Assembly: GCA_023230535.1 (NCBI GenBank)
Contig: JALNXC010000096.1
Location: 1 to 5,827 of the forward strand
DNA from: Alkaliphilus sp.
GTDB lineage: Bacteria; Bacillota; Clostridia; Peptostreptococcales; Natronincolaceae
Direction: 5' to 3'
Length of the DNA stretch: 5,827 bases
Shown here: in pieces, positions 1 to 5,550 of the stretch
How the letters are laid out: the number at the start of each line of letters is the position of its first letter
Numbering within the stretch: the first letter of the stretch is position 1
Notes under the pieces: model-generated
Databases searched by the model: none
The model's input: only the letters and a program-made list of their open reading frames with translations
What the model was told of the DNA's origin: nothing
Made by a program: the position numbers and the translations under genes

Positions 1-345
1 AGGGATAAATATTTAATTGATGCAAACGTATTTATGACTGCTCACAGACAACTGTATCCATTTGACCTTGCCCCAGGTTTTTGGAAGCAATTAGTTGAAA
101 AAGCATCAAATAGAATCGTAATAATTGAAAAAATTCAAAACGAGATACGAAAAGGGCAGGATCTGCTATTTGAATGGTATGAAAAGGAATGTGGTAATTT
201 TACAGTACTAGGGATACCTACTCCGGAAGTGATAATGGCATATAGAACAATAATAAATTCGGTAAATGGCGATGAGCAGTACTGGCCATCAGCAAAGATG
301 GAATTTGCTTCATCTGCAGATTTGTGGTTATGTGCATATGGACTA
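1..345 (+). pseudogene. DUF4411 family PIN-like toxin gene, 5' portion, cut by an IS630 insertion
   Basis: The reading frame is open from the first base, so the true start lies a few codons upstream. The visible protein begins RDKYLIDANVF, then YPFDLAPGFW, and ends SADLWLCAYG. This pattern is typical of DUF4411 proteins, a PIN-nuclease-like family often encoded beside an XRE/ImmA-type antitoxin. Putative PIN acidic residues are D7 (LIDAN), E48 (QNEIRKG) and D107 (SADLW), counting from the first codon in the window. Family members are usually about 160 residues; here homology stops near residue 114. The frame then runs into the IS630 terminal repeat and ends at a TAA at 379-381, adding a foreign tail LVQISVNSYPIG. 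The last part of the PIN fold, including a C-terminal acidic residue, is missing, so activity is unlikely. An antitoxin partner could lie upstream of the window; that is inference. Confidence 0.75.
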
Positions 346-367
346 GTACAAATTTCCGTAAATTCGT
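346..367 (+). repeat. IS630 left terminal inverted repeat
   Basis: It begins GTACAAATTTCCG and matches the reverse complement of 1879-1900 at 21 of 22 positions. The mismatch is the sixth base, A here and G in the other end. The TA duplication lies directly outside at 344-345. The repeat is read through by the truncated DUF4411 frame. Confidence 0.85.
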
Positions 368-463
368 ACCCAATAGGGTAATAATAGATATATAGGCATA
401 TTTATACAGTACAGGATATAACAACCAGTAAATTATTATATAAATTGGGTTATTATAGTTTAT

Positions 464-1570
464 ATGAGAAAGTTAATTGATAAAATAAGACTAAATAGAG
501 AACAAAGGGAAAAACTGATAAAGACAGTTAAAGCACAAAAATCCGAACAACGAGAGGTATTAAGGGCAAATATAATTCTTCTATTATGGGAAGGGAATGA
601 TGAAAACGAAGTAGCGAATCAACTTGGTATAAATATTAAAACTGTTCGGAAATGGAGAGATAGATTTCATGACAAAGGTATTGAAGGACTTAAAGACAGC
701 CCTCGTTCGGGAGCACCAACAACCTTTACCGTTTTGCAAAGATGTGAAATTATTGCTATTGCTTGTGACTGTCCCGCAAATTATGGCTATGATACACATA
801 ATCATTGGACCGGCAAGATACTTACAGAGGCAGCAAATAAAACGATTGAAGATCTTTCCATAAGCGAATCCAGTGTAAGAAGGACCCTTCAGATGAATGA
901 TTTGAAACCCCACAAGTTCAGGATGTGGCTGCATAGTAAAGACCCTGAATTTACAGAAAAGGTTAATGATATAGTTGATTTATATATGAATACACCCGAA
1001 GATGAAGTGGTTATCTGTGTAGATGAAAAGACAGGAATGCAAGCCACCGAAAAAGTCACAGAAACCGTACTTCCTAAACCGGGTATATTAGGCAAATATG
1101 AATGTGAATACATCCGCCATGGTACCCAGTCCCTAATTGCTGCATTTGATATAAAGACCGGTAATATTATTGCTGAGTGCGGTGATACAAGAACCGCGGA
1201 GGATTTGCTGGTACTAATGGAGAAAGTAGCCGAAGTTTATACTGATGATAAAAAAATCCATGTAATATGGGATAACCTTAATACCCATAAAGATGGACCT
1301 ACTAAACGATGGACCTTATTCAACAAAGAACACAAAAACAAATTTGAATTTCATTTCACACCAAAACATGCATCATGGGTAAACCAGATAGAAATATTTT
1401 TTTCAATATTGCATAGGAGATGCCTAAAATTATCAAGTTTCAAATCAAAAGCAGGATTAAAACAAATGGTAATGAAATTTATCAGACTTTGGAATGATGA
1501 AGAGGGACATGCTTTTAATTGGACATTTAAAGGTTATCCAATGCAAAGTGTAGAAAAGGAGATTGCGTAA
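464..1570 (+). CDS. IS630-family transposase (DDE), 368 aa
   Basis: This enzyme cuts the element ends and joins them to a TA target. The N-terminus holds a helix-turn-helix at about residues 47-68 (VANQLGINIKTVRKW), followed by the family motif GLKDSPRSGAP at 75-85. The catalytic triad is visible as D187 (CVDEKTG), D270 (IWDNLNTHK) and E310 (WVNQIEIFF). The C-terminal stretch HFTPKHASWVNQIE matches the HFTPTSSSWLNQVE type of IS630 protein. There are 39 residues between the second D and the E, about four more than I recall for that subgroup, because of a longer Lys-rich loop. The ATG at 464 has no obvious ribosome binding site, but no better start exists nearby. The 96 bases between the left repeat and this ATG (368-463) are very AT-rich and must hold the promoter; I cannot pick one with confidence. 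Full length and unbroken. Confidence 0.92.
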   Translation: MRKLIDKIRLNREQREKLIKTVKAQKSEQREVLRANIILLLWEGNDENEVANQLGINIKTVRKWRDRFHDKGIEGLKDSPRSGAPTTFTVLQRCEIIAIACDCPANYGYDTHNHWTGKILTEAANKTIEDLSISESSVRRTLQMNDLKPHKFRMWLHSKDPEFTEKVNDIVDLYMNTPEDEVVICVDEKTGMQATEKVTETVLPKPGILGKYECEYIRHGTQSLIAAFDIKTGNIIAECGDTRTAEDLLVLMEKVAEVYTDDKKIHVIWDNLNTHKDGPTKRWTLFNKEHKNKFEFHFTPKHASWVNQIEIFFSILHRRCLKLSSFKSKAGLKQMVMKFIRLWNDEEGHAFNWTFKGYPMQSVEKEIA

Positions 1571-1571
1571 A

Positions 1572-1862
1572 ATGCCTGAAAATCCTTTAAAATGGACTTG
1601 TGAAATTATAGAAAAAAAATTAAAGGCAGAAGGATATAATTATTTAAAAACTGCCGCAAGAGGAGCCCATATTATTATTTATACTGAGGAAAATGGAGAA
1701 AAGATCAACCGTTCCAGGCTAACAAAATTAAAAGGTGATAAATTTATGCTTGGAATGGCCGACCACAGGGGAAAATGGGAACCTACCCCTTATGAAGGCA
1801 GTATAACAGAACTTATTTCTATGCTTGTAGGGCAGTTTCCATGGGTTTTGGCAAAGTGGTAG
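1572..1862 (+). CDS. Small passenger protein of the IS630 element, unknown function (96 aa)
   Basis: I do not recognise a named family. The frame lies entirely between the transposase stop and the right inverted repeat, so it travels with the element. I chose the ATG at 1572 over the TTG at 1563: AAGGAG at 1556-1561 leaves 10 bases to the ATG but only one to the TTG. The ATG lies two bases after the transposase stop, so translation is probably coupled. The protein is soluble and basic in its N-terminal half: a helix-like start (WTCEIIEKKLKAEGY), a strand-like ARGAHIIIYTEENG, then ADHRGKWEPTPYEGS and a hydrophobic end (ISMLVGQFPWVLAKW). The GKWEPTPYEGS...LI...FPW pattern resembles small hypothetical proteins I associate with transposase neighbourhoods, from memory only. 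No catalytic motif, signal peptide or membrane segment is apparent. It could be a transposition accessory factor or cargo. Confidence 0.75.
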   Translation: MPENPLKWTCEIIEKKLKAEGYNYLKTAARGAHIIIYTEENGEKINRSRLTKLKGDKFMLGMADHRGKWEPTPYEGSITELISMLVGQFPWVLAKW

Positions 1863-1878
1863 ACCTTTCCTTTTAGGA

Positions 1879-1900
1879 ACGAATTTACGGAAATCTGTAC
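1879..1900 (-). repeat. IS630 right terminal inverted repeat
   Basis: Read on the minus strand it begins GTACAGATTTCCG and pairs with 346-367 at 21 of 22 positions. It starts 17 bases after the passenger gene stop. The flanking TA at 1901-1902 completes the target duplication. Confidence 0.85.
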
Positions 1901-1902
1901 TA

Positions 1903-1958
1903 GTCCGAACAGTTTTAAAATATATCGTATATTACCGATAGCCCATTTGGGTTGTAAC
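1903..1958. other. Unexplained flank between the IS630 and the first IS21 element
   Basis: This AT-rich stretch should be the right-hand half of the IS630 target site. Joined across the TA, the DUF4411 frame would read LVRTVLKYIVYYR and stop, which does not resemble the end of that family. The segment therefore is either part of the IS21 left end, or sequence left by an older insertion or deletion. A small CCCA-TT-TGGG dyad sits at 1942-1951. No gene is visible. Confidence 0.4.
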
Positions 1959-2142
1959 TGGTAAACTAAAGTTGACACATTTTGATAAATAAGATTTTAC
2001 ACGATTTGCCTGATATTGTAAATAGTCATCAAAATAACTGGAAATTTTCATTCCATTTATTTGTAGAATTAAACTAGTTTTTATTCATAAACAGACCGGC
2101 ACCCCCCTCTCCCCCATGGGCGGAAAAATAACATATTGCCTA

Positions 2143-2174
2143 TTGATAGAACTAGTATTAGCCCTTAGTATAAT
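2143..2174 (+). promoter_or_regulatory. Candidate istA promoter
   Basis: TTGATA at 2143-2148 is a good -35 candidate. Two -10 candidates follow: TAGTAT at 2166-2171 with a 17-base spacer, or a perfect TATAAT at 2169-2174 with a long 20-base spacer. Either would start transcription at about 2178-2182, inside or just after the left arm of the adjoining palindrome. Prediction by eye only. Confidence 0.4.
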
Positions 2175-2201
2175 ATCCGAGGATATTATACAGAAAGGGG
2201 C
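2161..2201 (+). promoter_or_regulatory. Perfect 11-bp hairpin with a lower stem that covers the istA ribosome binding site
   Basis: The arms GTATAATATCC (2168-2178) and GGATATTATAC (2181-2191) are perfectly complementary around a 2-base GA centre. As RNA a slightly larger loop would form. Outside a small internal loop, CCCTT (2162-2166) can pair with AAGGG (2195-2199), which lies within the AAAGGGG ribosome binding site of the TTG start at 2210. Transcripts entering from outside would carry both arms and mask the site. Transcripts from the candidate promoter would start near 2180 and lack the left arm. Control of this kind against read-through transcription is known in other insertion sequences; its presence here is inferred. 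As DNA, the dyad could also be a protein binding site over the -10 box. Confidence 0.55.
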
Positions 2202-2209
2202 ACCAAAGA

Positions 2210-3791
2210 TTGAAAAGAGAAAAAGGATGGAAAATGTATACCGATATACAATATTTAAAAGAGAAAGGACTCAACAAATCACAGATTGCAAGAAGTTTAG
2301 GCATCAGCAGGCCCACCTTAAACAAATATTACGATATGGATGCTGATGAATACAACAACCGATTAGAGGGGATGCAAAACAGAAGCAAAAAACCTGATAA
2401 ATATCATGACGAAATACTGGCTTGGCTAATAGAATATCCCGATTTGTCCGGAGCACAAATATACGATTGGCTGGAGGAAAGATACAAGGAACTTGATTTT
2501 TCTGAAGGGACCTTAAGAAATTATGTAAGAGCTATGCGAGAAGAGCATAATATTCAAAAAAGGACCTCCGCCAGACAATACGAATCAGTAATAGACCCGC
2601 CTATGGGCAAACAAATGCAGGTGGACCTCGGACAAAAATGGGTATTCAAAAAAGACGGAACCAGAGTTCTACTATACGTAATATGCTTTGTGCTTTCTAA
2701 TTCACGTTACAAATATTGTGAGTGGCGGAACAGACCGTTTAATACAACCGATTTAATCAAAGTACACGAAAATGCATTTGAGTATTATGGCGGTATACCT
2801 GAAGAGATTGTTTATGACCAAGACAGCCTAATACTGACAAGCGAGAACCATGGGGATTTAATCTATACACATCAGTTTGCAGGCTATATACAAAAACGTA
2901 AATTCAAAATTTATATGTGCAGAAAAGCCGACCCGGAATCCAAGGGACGCATAGAAAATGTAATAGGCTTCATTAAAAATAATTTTGCACATAATCGAGT
3001 ATTCCACAATATAGACAAATGGAACGAAGAGGCTTTGGCTTGGCTGGACAGACGAGGGAACGGCAAACTCCACAAAACAACAAAGAAAATACCGGCTGAG
3101 GTATTTATGGAAGAACGCAAACACCTAAGACCGGTTACAGAAAAAGTATTAACAAACTCTACTGGTATAAGTATAACCTATCGAGTAAGAAAAGACAATA
3201 CCATTGCCATTGGCGGGAATAGATACTCAGTCCCGGTGGGTACCTATAAAGGGCCGTATACCACCGTAAGAGTTCGCAAAATAAACAATGAATACATTAT
3301 CATACTACACCTTGAAAATGATGAAGAATTGGCACGACATAAGATTCCACCGTCCAAAGGGACAACTTGTTAAGAATAAAAATCATACCCGGGATAGAAC
3401 AAAGAATATTGCCGTCCTAACGGAAGAAGTGGTTTCAATGTTCCCCGACGGATTAGCTGTTAAGACCTTTCTTGAAGGCATTAAAACGGATAAGCCTAGA
3501 TACATAAGAGACCAGCTGCAGCTTATTAAAGAAACAATCAAAGAAGAGTGTCCGGGTGTTATTAATAAAGCCCTGGACTTTTGCACAAAAAACAATCTCT
3601 ACAGTGCTATAGATTTTAAAGATGCCATAGCCCATTATTCTAAAGAAAAACAATATCAGGCGCCACAAAAAGAATCTTTTAAAAAATCTTTTACGGTTAT
3701 ACCGGTATCCCCGGATAGCTTAGAAAGAATCAAAGCCAAGCCCCAAATCAGAGATATTAAAGAATATGCAGATATATTTAAAAACAGATAA
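2210..3791 (+). pseudogene. istA: IS21 transposase IstA, broken by a +1 frameshift near 3359-3361
   Basis: IstA is the DDE transposase of IS21. The N-terminal helix-turn-helix is at about residues 20-41 (KSQIARSLGISRPTLNKYY), with a second DNA-binding region at about 79-110. The triad is D139 (MQVDLGQ), D203 (IVYDQDS) and E249 (KGRIENVIGF), counting from the TTG at 2210. The first frame ends at 3373 after PPSKGTTC. The adjoining frame resumes at KGQLVKNKNHTRD and runs to 3791. One extra base, most likely in the GGG at 3359-3361, explains the break; removing it gives one protein of about 526 residues, normal for the family. Two starts are plausible: TTG 2210 (AAAGGGG at 2194-2200, 9-base gap) and ATG 2234 (AAAGGA at 2222-2227, 6-base gap), eight codons apart. 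A base-calling error in the G run is possible. Confidence 0.88.
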
Positions 3792-3823
3792 CAAGTATAA
3801 AGTTTATGAGAGGAGAACAAATT

Positions 3824-4473
3824 GTGTCTACTGCGGACAATATTAAAGAAATGCTAACAAACACCAGGCTTTGTCATTCAGCAACGATCTTGGATGAAAC
3901 CTTAAAGGACGCTACTGATAAAGCATTATCATATGAAAAGTTCTTAGAATCCCTTCTTAAGCAAGAAATTAAATACAGGGAAGAGAAAAGATTTGAAAGA
4001 TTAATGAAACAAGCAAGTTTTCCTCAATATCAAACACTTGATGAGTTTGATTTAACCGAACAGAAATCTTTAAGCAAAAGACAACTTAATCAATTAAGAG
4101 AGCTTGCCTGGATTGAGCAGGGTTTTAATCTAATCCTGCTTGGCCCGCCGGGTGTAGGTAAAACTATGCTATCAATCGGATTAGGCATACATGCCATACA
4201 AAACGGCTATAAAGCTATTTTTACTACAATGCACGACCTCTTGTATCATCTTAAAACACAGGAAATTGTAAAGAGTGCAAAAAACCGTATTAAACGCATG
4301 ACAGACGCTGATTTAGTTATTATTGACGATTTAATGTTTATGGCCATAGAAAAACATGAAGCAAATTTGTTTTTTCAATTTATCAATAGGCTTTATGGCC
4401 AAACATCAATCATAATTACATCTAATAAAGGACCTGAGGATTGGGGAGAGTTACTAGGTGACCCTGCTGCTTT
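3824..4473 (+). pseudogene. istB: IS21 helper ATPase IstB, first copy, C-terminus cut off
   Basis: IstB is an AAA+ ATPase that prepares target DNA and stimulates IstA. I chose the GTG at 3824: AGGAG at 3811-3815 leaves 8 bases to it, whereas the ATG at 3806 has no ribosome binding site. It follows the istA stop by 32 bases. The N-terminal IstB region (KRFERLMKQASFP) precedes the Walker A GPPGVGKT at residues 107-114 and the Walker B VIIDD ending at 168-169; SIIITSNKGPEDWGELLGDPAA is sensor-region sequence typical of the family. Homology stops after residue 216. The frame then enters the end of the second IS21 element and acquires a tail, VKRKVYHPANRIVYH, before a TAA at 4520-4522. About 30-35 residues, including the usual AILDRL...SYR ending, are missing, so the protein is probably non-functional. 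Confidence 0.88.
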
Positions 4474-4480
4474 TGTCAAG

Positions 4481-4519
4481 CGAAAAGTGTACCACCCTGC
4501 TAATCGAATTGTGTACCAC
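4481..4519. repeat. Subterminal direct repeats of the second IS21 end
   Basis: CGAAAAGTGTACCAC (4481-4495) and CGAATTGTGTACCAC (4505-4519) match at 13 of 15 positions with a 24-bp period. Multiple repeated sequences near each end are a known IS21 feature and serve as transposase binding sites. They lie 7 and 31 bases inside the inferred TG terminus. A copy at the other end, outside the window, is expected. Confidence 0.65.
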
Positions 4520-4522
4520 TAA

Positions 4523-4812
4523 AAAATGTAAAATAAGTAAGGTTTTTATTATCTAAATATCCCTGTGTGGTTTTTCCTTGACTCGTTATTGTTCATTTGT
4601 GTAGCCGCTGATTAAAAAACCTTTCGTTTTGGTTCGAGACTAACTTGTGGTTGGCGCTGCACCGCTGTGTGAATCGCCGGGAGGGCGTAGCCCGACAGGC
4701 GATTCACACAGCGGTGTAGGTCGGGCTTGGTGCCTATATATAGCCTTGCTACCTAAAAAAATTTTTTCAAAATGCTTTTAGTCCTTATTTTATCAATTAT
4801 TATGGGCCTTTG
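4523..4812. other. Non-coding 3' region of the second IS21 element
   Basis: About 290 bases separate the subterminal repeats from the istB stop, and I find no credible gene in them. That is long for an IS21 tail, from general knowledge of the family. The stretch is AT-rich except for the GC-rich palindrome at its centre. Downstream of istB on the minus strand, a 7-bp loopless A/T palindrome near 4754-4767 is not a convincing terminator. Confidence 0.5.
4657..4719. repeat. GC-rich long palindrome, 19 bp perfect arms, 22 bp stem with one G-U pair
   Basis: The arm CACCGCTGTGTGAATCGCC (4660-4678) is perfectly complementary to 4698-4716. On the plus-strand RNA the stem extends three more pairs, one of them G-U, to 4657 and 4719. 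The 19-base loop contains a second small stem, GGGC (4683-4686) with GCCC (4690-4693) around GTA. An alternative 7-bp pairing, GCCCGAC (4690-4696) with GTCGGGC (4720-4726), would compete. The GC content contrasts sharply with the surroundings, which suggests a separate origin, such as a small palindromic or REP-like mobile repeat. It lies between converging istB genes and might stop transcription from both sides, but no T-run follows it directly. Confidence 0.7.
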
Positions 4813-5550
4813 TTAATCATTTTTTTGTACCCTATATCTATAGCTTTCGCCATTAAATAGTATTATTTTACTATTATGAATCAATCGATCTAGTATTGCT
4901 GCTGTCATTCTTTCATCATGAAATATACTGGTCCATTCGGCAAATTCAAGGTTAGTGGTAATAATGATTGAACCTCTTTCATATCTTTCAGAAAAAATCT
5001 GGAACATTAGATGAGTGGTTTGGCGTGATAATTCAACGTATCCAAGTTCATCGATTATAATAATATCCACCTTTTTCAATTTATCCAAGAATTTACCTAG
5101 CTGGTATTCATCCTGCATTTCTATCAATATGTTTCCTAAATTTGCTGCGGTATAAAAGGCTACTGATTTTCCGGATCTACAGGCCTCTATCCCTAATGAA
5201 GTGGCAATATGACTTTTGCCGGTACCGGGGGCCCCTAAGAATAAAAGGTTTGTTTTGTCTTCGATATATTGATTATCTAATAAATCTGTTATTTCTTTTT
5301 TGGATAAATACGGGGCTTTGGAAAAATCAAATTGTTCTATTGTTTTTAAAGTGGGAAATTTAGCTTGTTTAATAAGTCTTTGAAATCGGCTGTTTTCCCT
5401 GACAATTATTTCTTGGTCCAATAGTACTTCTAGAAAAGAGTCGTATGTCCAGTCCTTTTCTTTGGCCTCGTTAATAATATGTTCGTAATGCTCGCTAACA
5501 CCTGAAAGGCGACATAATTTAAGTTTTGCTTTTAGTTCGTCGGTCATCAT
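4813..5550 (-). CDS. istB: IS21 helper ATPase IstB, second copy, intact (245 aa)
   Basis: AAA+ ATPase partner of IstA. It carries the N-terminal IstB region (RFQRLIKQAKFPTLKTIEQFDF), Walker A GAPGTGKS at residues 106-113, Walker B IIIIDELG with D167 and E168, sensor region SIIITTNLEFAEW, and the typical ending TAAILDRLIHNSKIILFNGESYR. The length is normal for the family. I chose the ATG at 5548-5550 rather than the GTG at 5557-5559: an AGAGGGG sits 8 bases upstream of the ATG, and the ATG overlaps the istA stop as ATGA, the usual coupling in IS21. Unlike the first copy, its C-terminus is complete. Only moderate similarity to the first IstB is seen, so the two probably serve different IS21 subgroups. 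Confidence 0.93.
   Translation of the reverse strand: MMTDELKAKLKLCRLSGVSEHYEHIINEAKEKDWTYDSFLEVLLDQEIIVRENSRFQRLIKQAKFPTLKTIEQFDFSKAPYLSKKEITDLLDNQYIEDKTNLLFLGAPGTGKSHIATSLGIEACRSGKSVAFYTAANLGNILIEMQDEYQLGKFLDKLKKVDIIIIDELGYVELSRQTTHLMFQIFSERYERGSIIITTNLEFAEWTSIFHDERMTAAILDRLIHNSKIILFNGESYRYRVQKND

Larger units (their letters stand above)
346..1900 (+). mobile_element. IS630-family insertion sequence, apparently intact (about 1555 bp)
   Basis: A DDE transposase of IS630 type and a small downstream gene are enclosed by near-identical inverted ends. The ends match over 22 bp with one mismatch (346-367 and 1879-1900). TA dinucleotides at 344-345 and 1901-1902 flank them, each within a CTAG. 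IS630 elements are known to duplicate TA and to favour CTAG. Removing the element restores the palindrome GGAC-TA-GTCC, a natural-looking empty site. The transposase frame is unbroken and both ends are present, so the element may be active. The alternative boundary, with the outer GGAC and GTCC counted as part of the ends, would lengthen each repeat to 27 or 28 bp, but then no clean TA duplication is left. Confidence 0.85.
1953..4473 (+). mobile_element. First IS21-family element, defective; right end removed or displaced by a second IS21
   Basis: It contains the istA-istB pair diagnostic of IS21, in plus orientation. The left end is not sharply defined. Candidate TG starts are at 1953 (TGTAACTGG) and 1959 (TGGTAAAC). 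Just inside, ACACATTTTG at 1975 and ACACGATTTG at 1999 recur at a 24-bp period, as expected of IS21 subterminal transposase sites, though the repeats are short. The right end is not in the window: istB is broken at 4473 where the end of another IS21 begins. With istA frameshifted and istB truncated, autonomous transposition is not expected. A C-rich pyrimidine tract (2102-2115) lies in the leader. The rest of istB and the right end may lie beyond the second element. Confidence 0.75.

Noticed and set aside
1790..1978. Minus-strand frame of 62 codons across the IS630 right end
   Set aside because: It spans an element boundary and is partly a translation of the inverted repeat; chance frame.
2073..2156. 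A possible small element bounded by two ACTAGT sites
   Set aside because: The inward sequences match only in the first few bases beyond the palindromic site, with no further inverted repeat.
2116..2346. Open frame of 76 codons overlapping the start of istA
   Set aside because: It runs through the hairpin and the istA coding region in another frame, has no ribosome binding site and resembles no protein.
3353..3373. Programmed ribosomal frameshift in istA
   Set aside because: The needed shift is +1 (or -2), so -1 slippage cannot explain it, and AAA-GGG-ACA is not a known +1 site; mutation or sequencing error is simpler.
4481..4519. Start of a CRISPR-like or iteron array
   Set aside because: Only two short repeats at a 24-bp period, located directly inside an IS21 end, where transposase binding repeats are expected.
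4660..4726. H-type pseudoknot using the hairpin loop and 4720-4726
   Set aside because: Only three bases (4717-4719) would have to span the 19-bp stem, which is not sterically possible; kept only as an alternative pairing.
4750..4770. Rho-independent terminator after the second istB
   Set aside because: The A/T palindrome has no loop and no GC-rich stem.
5142..5363. Plus-strand frame of 73 codons within istB
   Set aside because: Antisense shadow of the well-supported IstB coding sequence, including its Walker A region.
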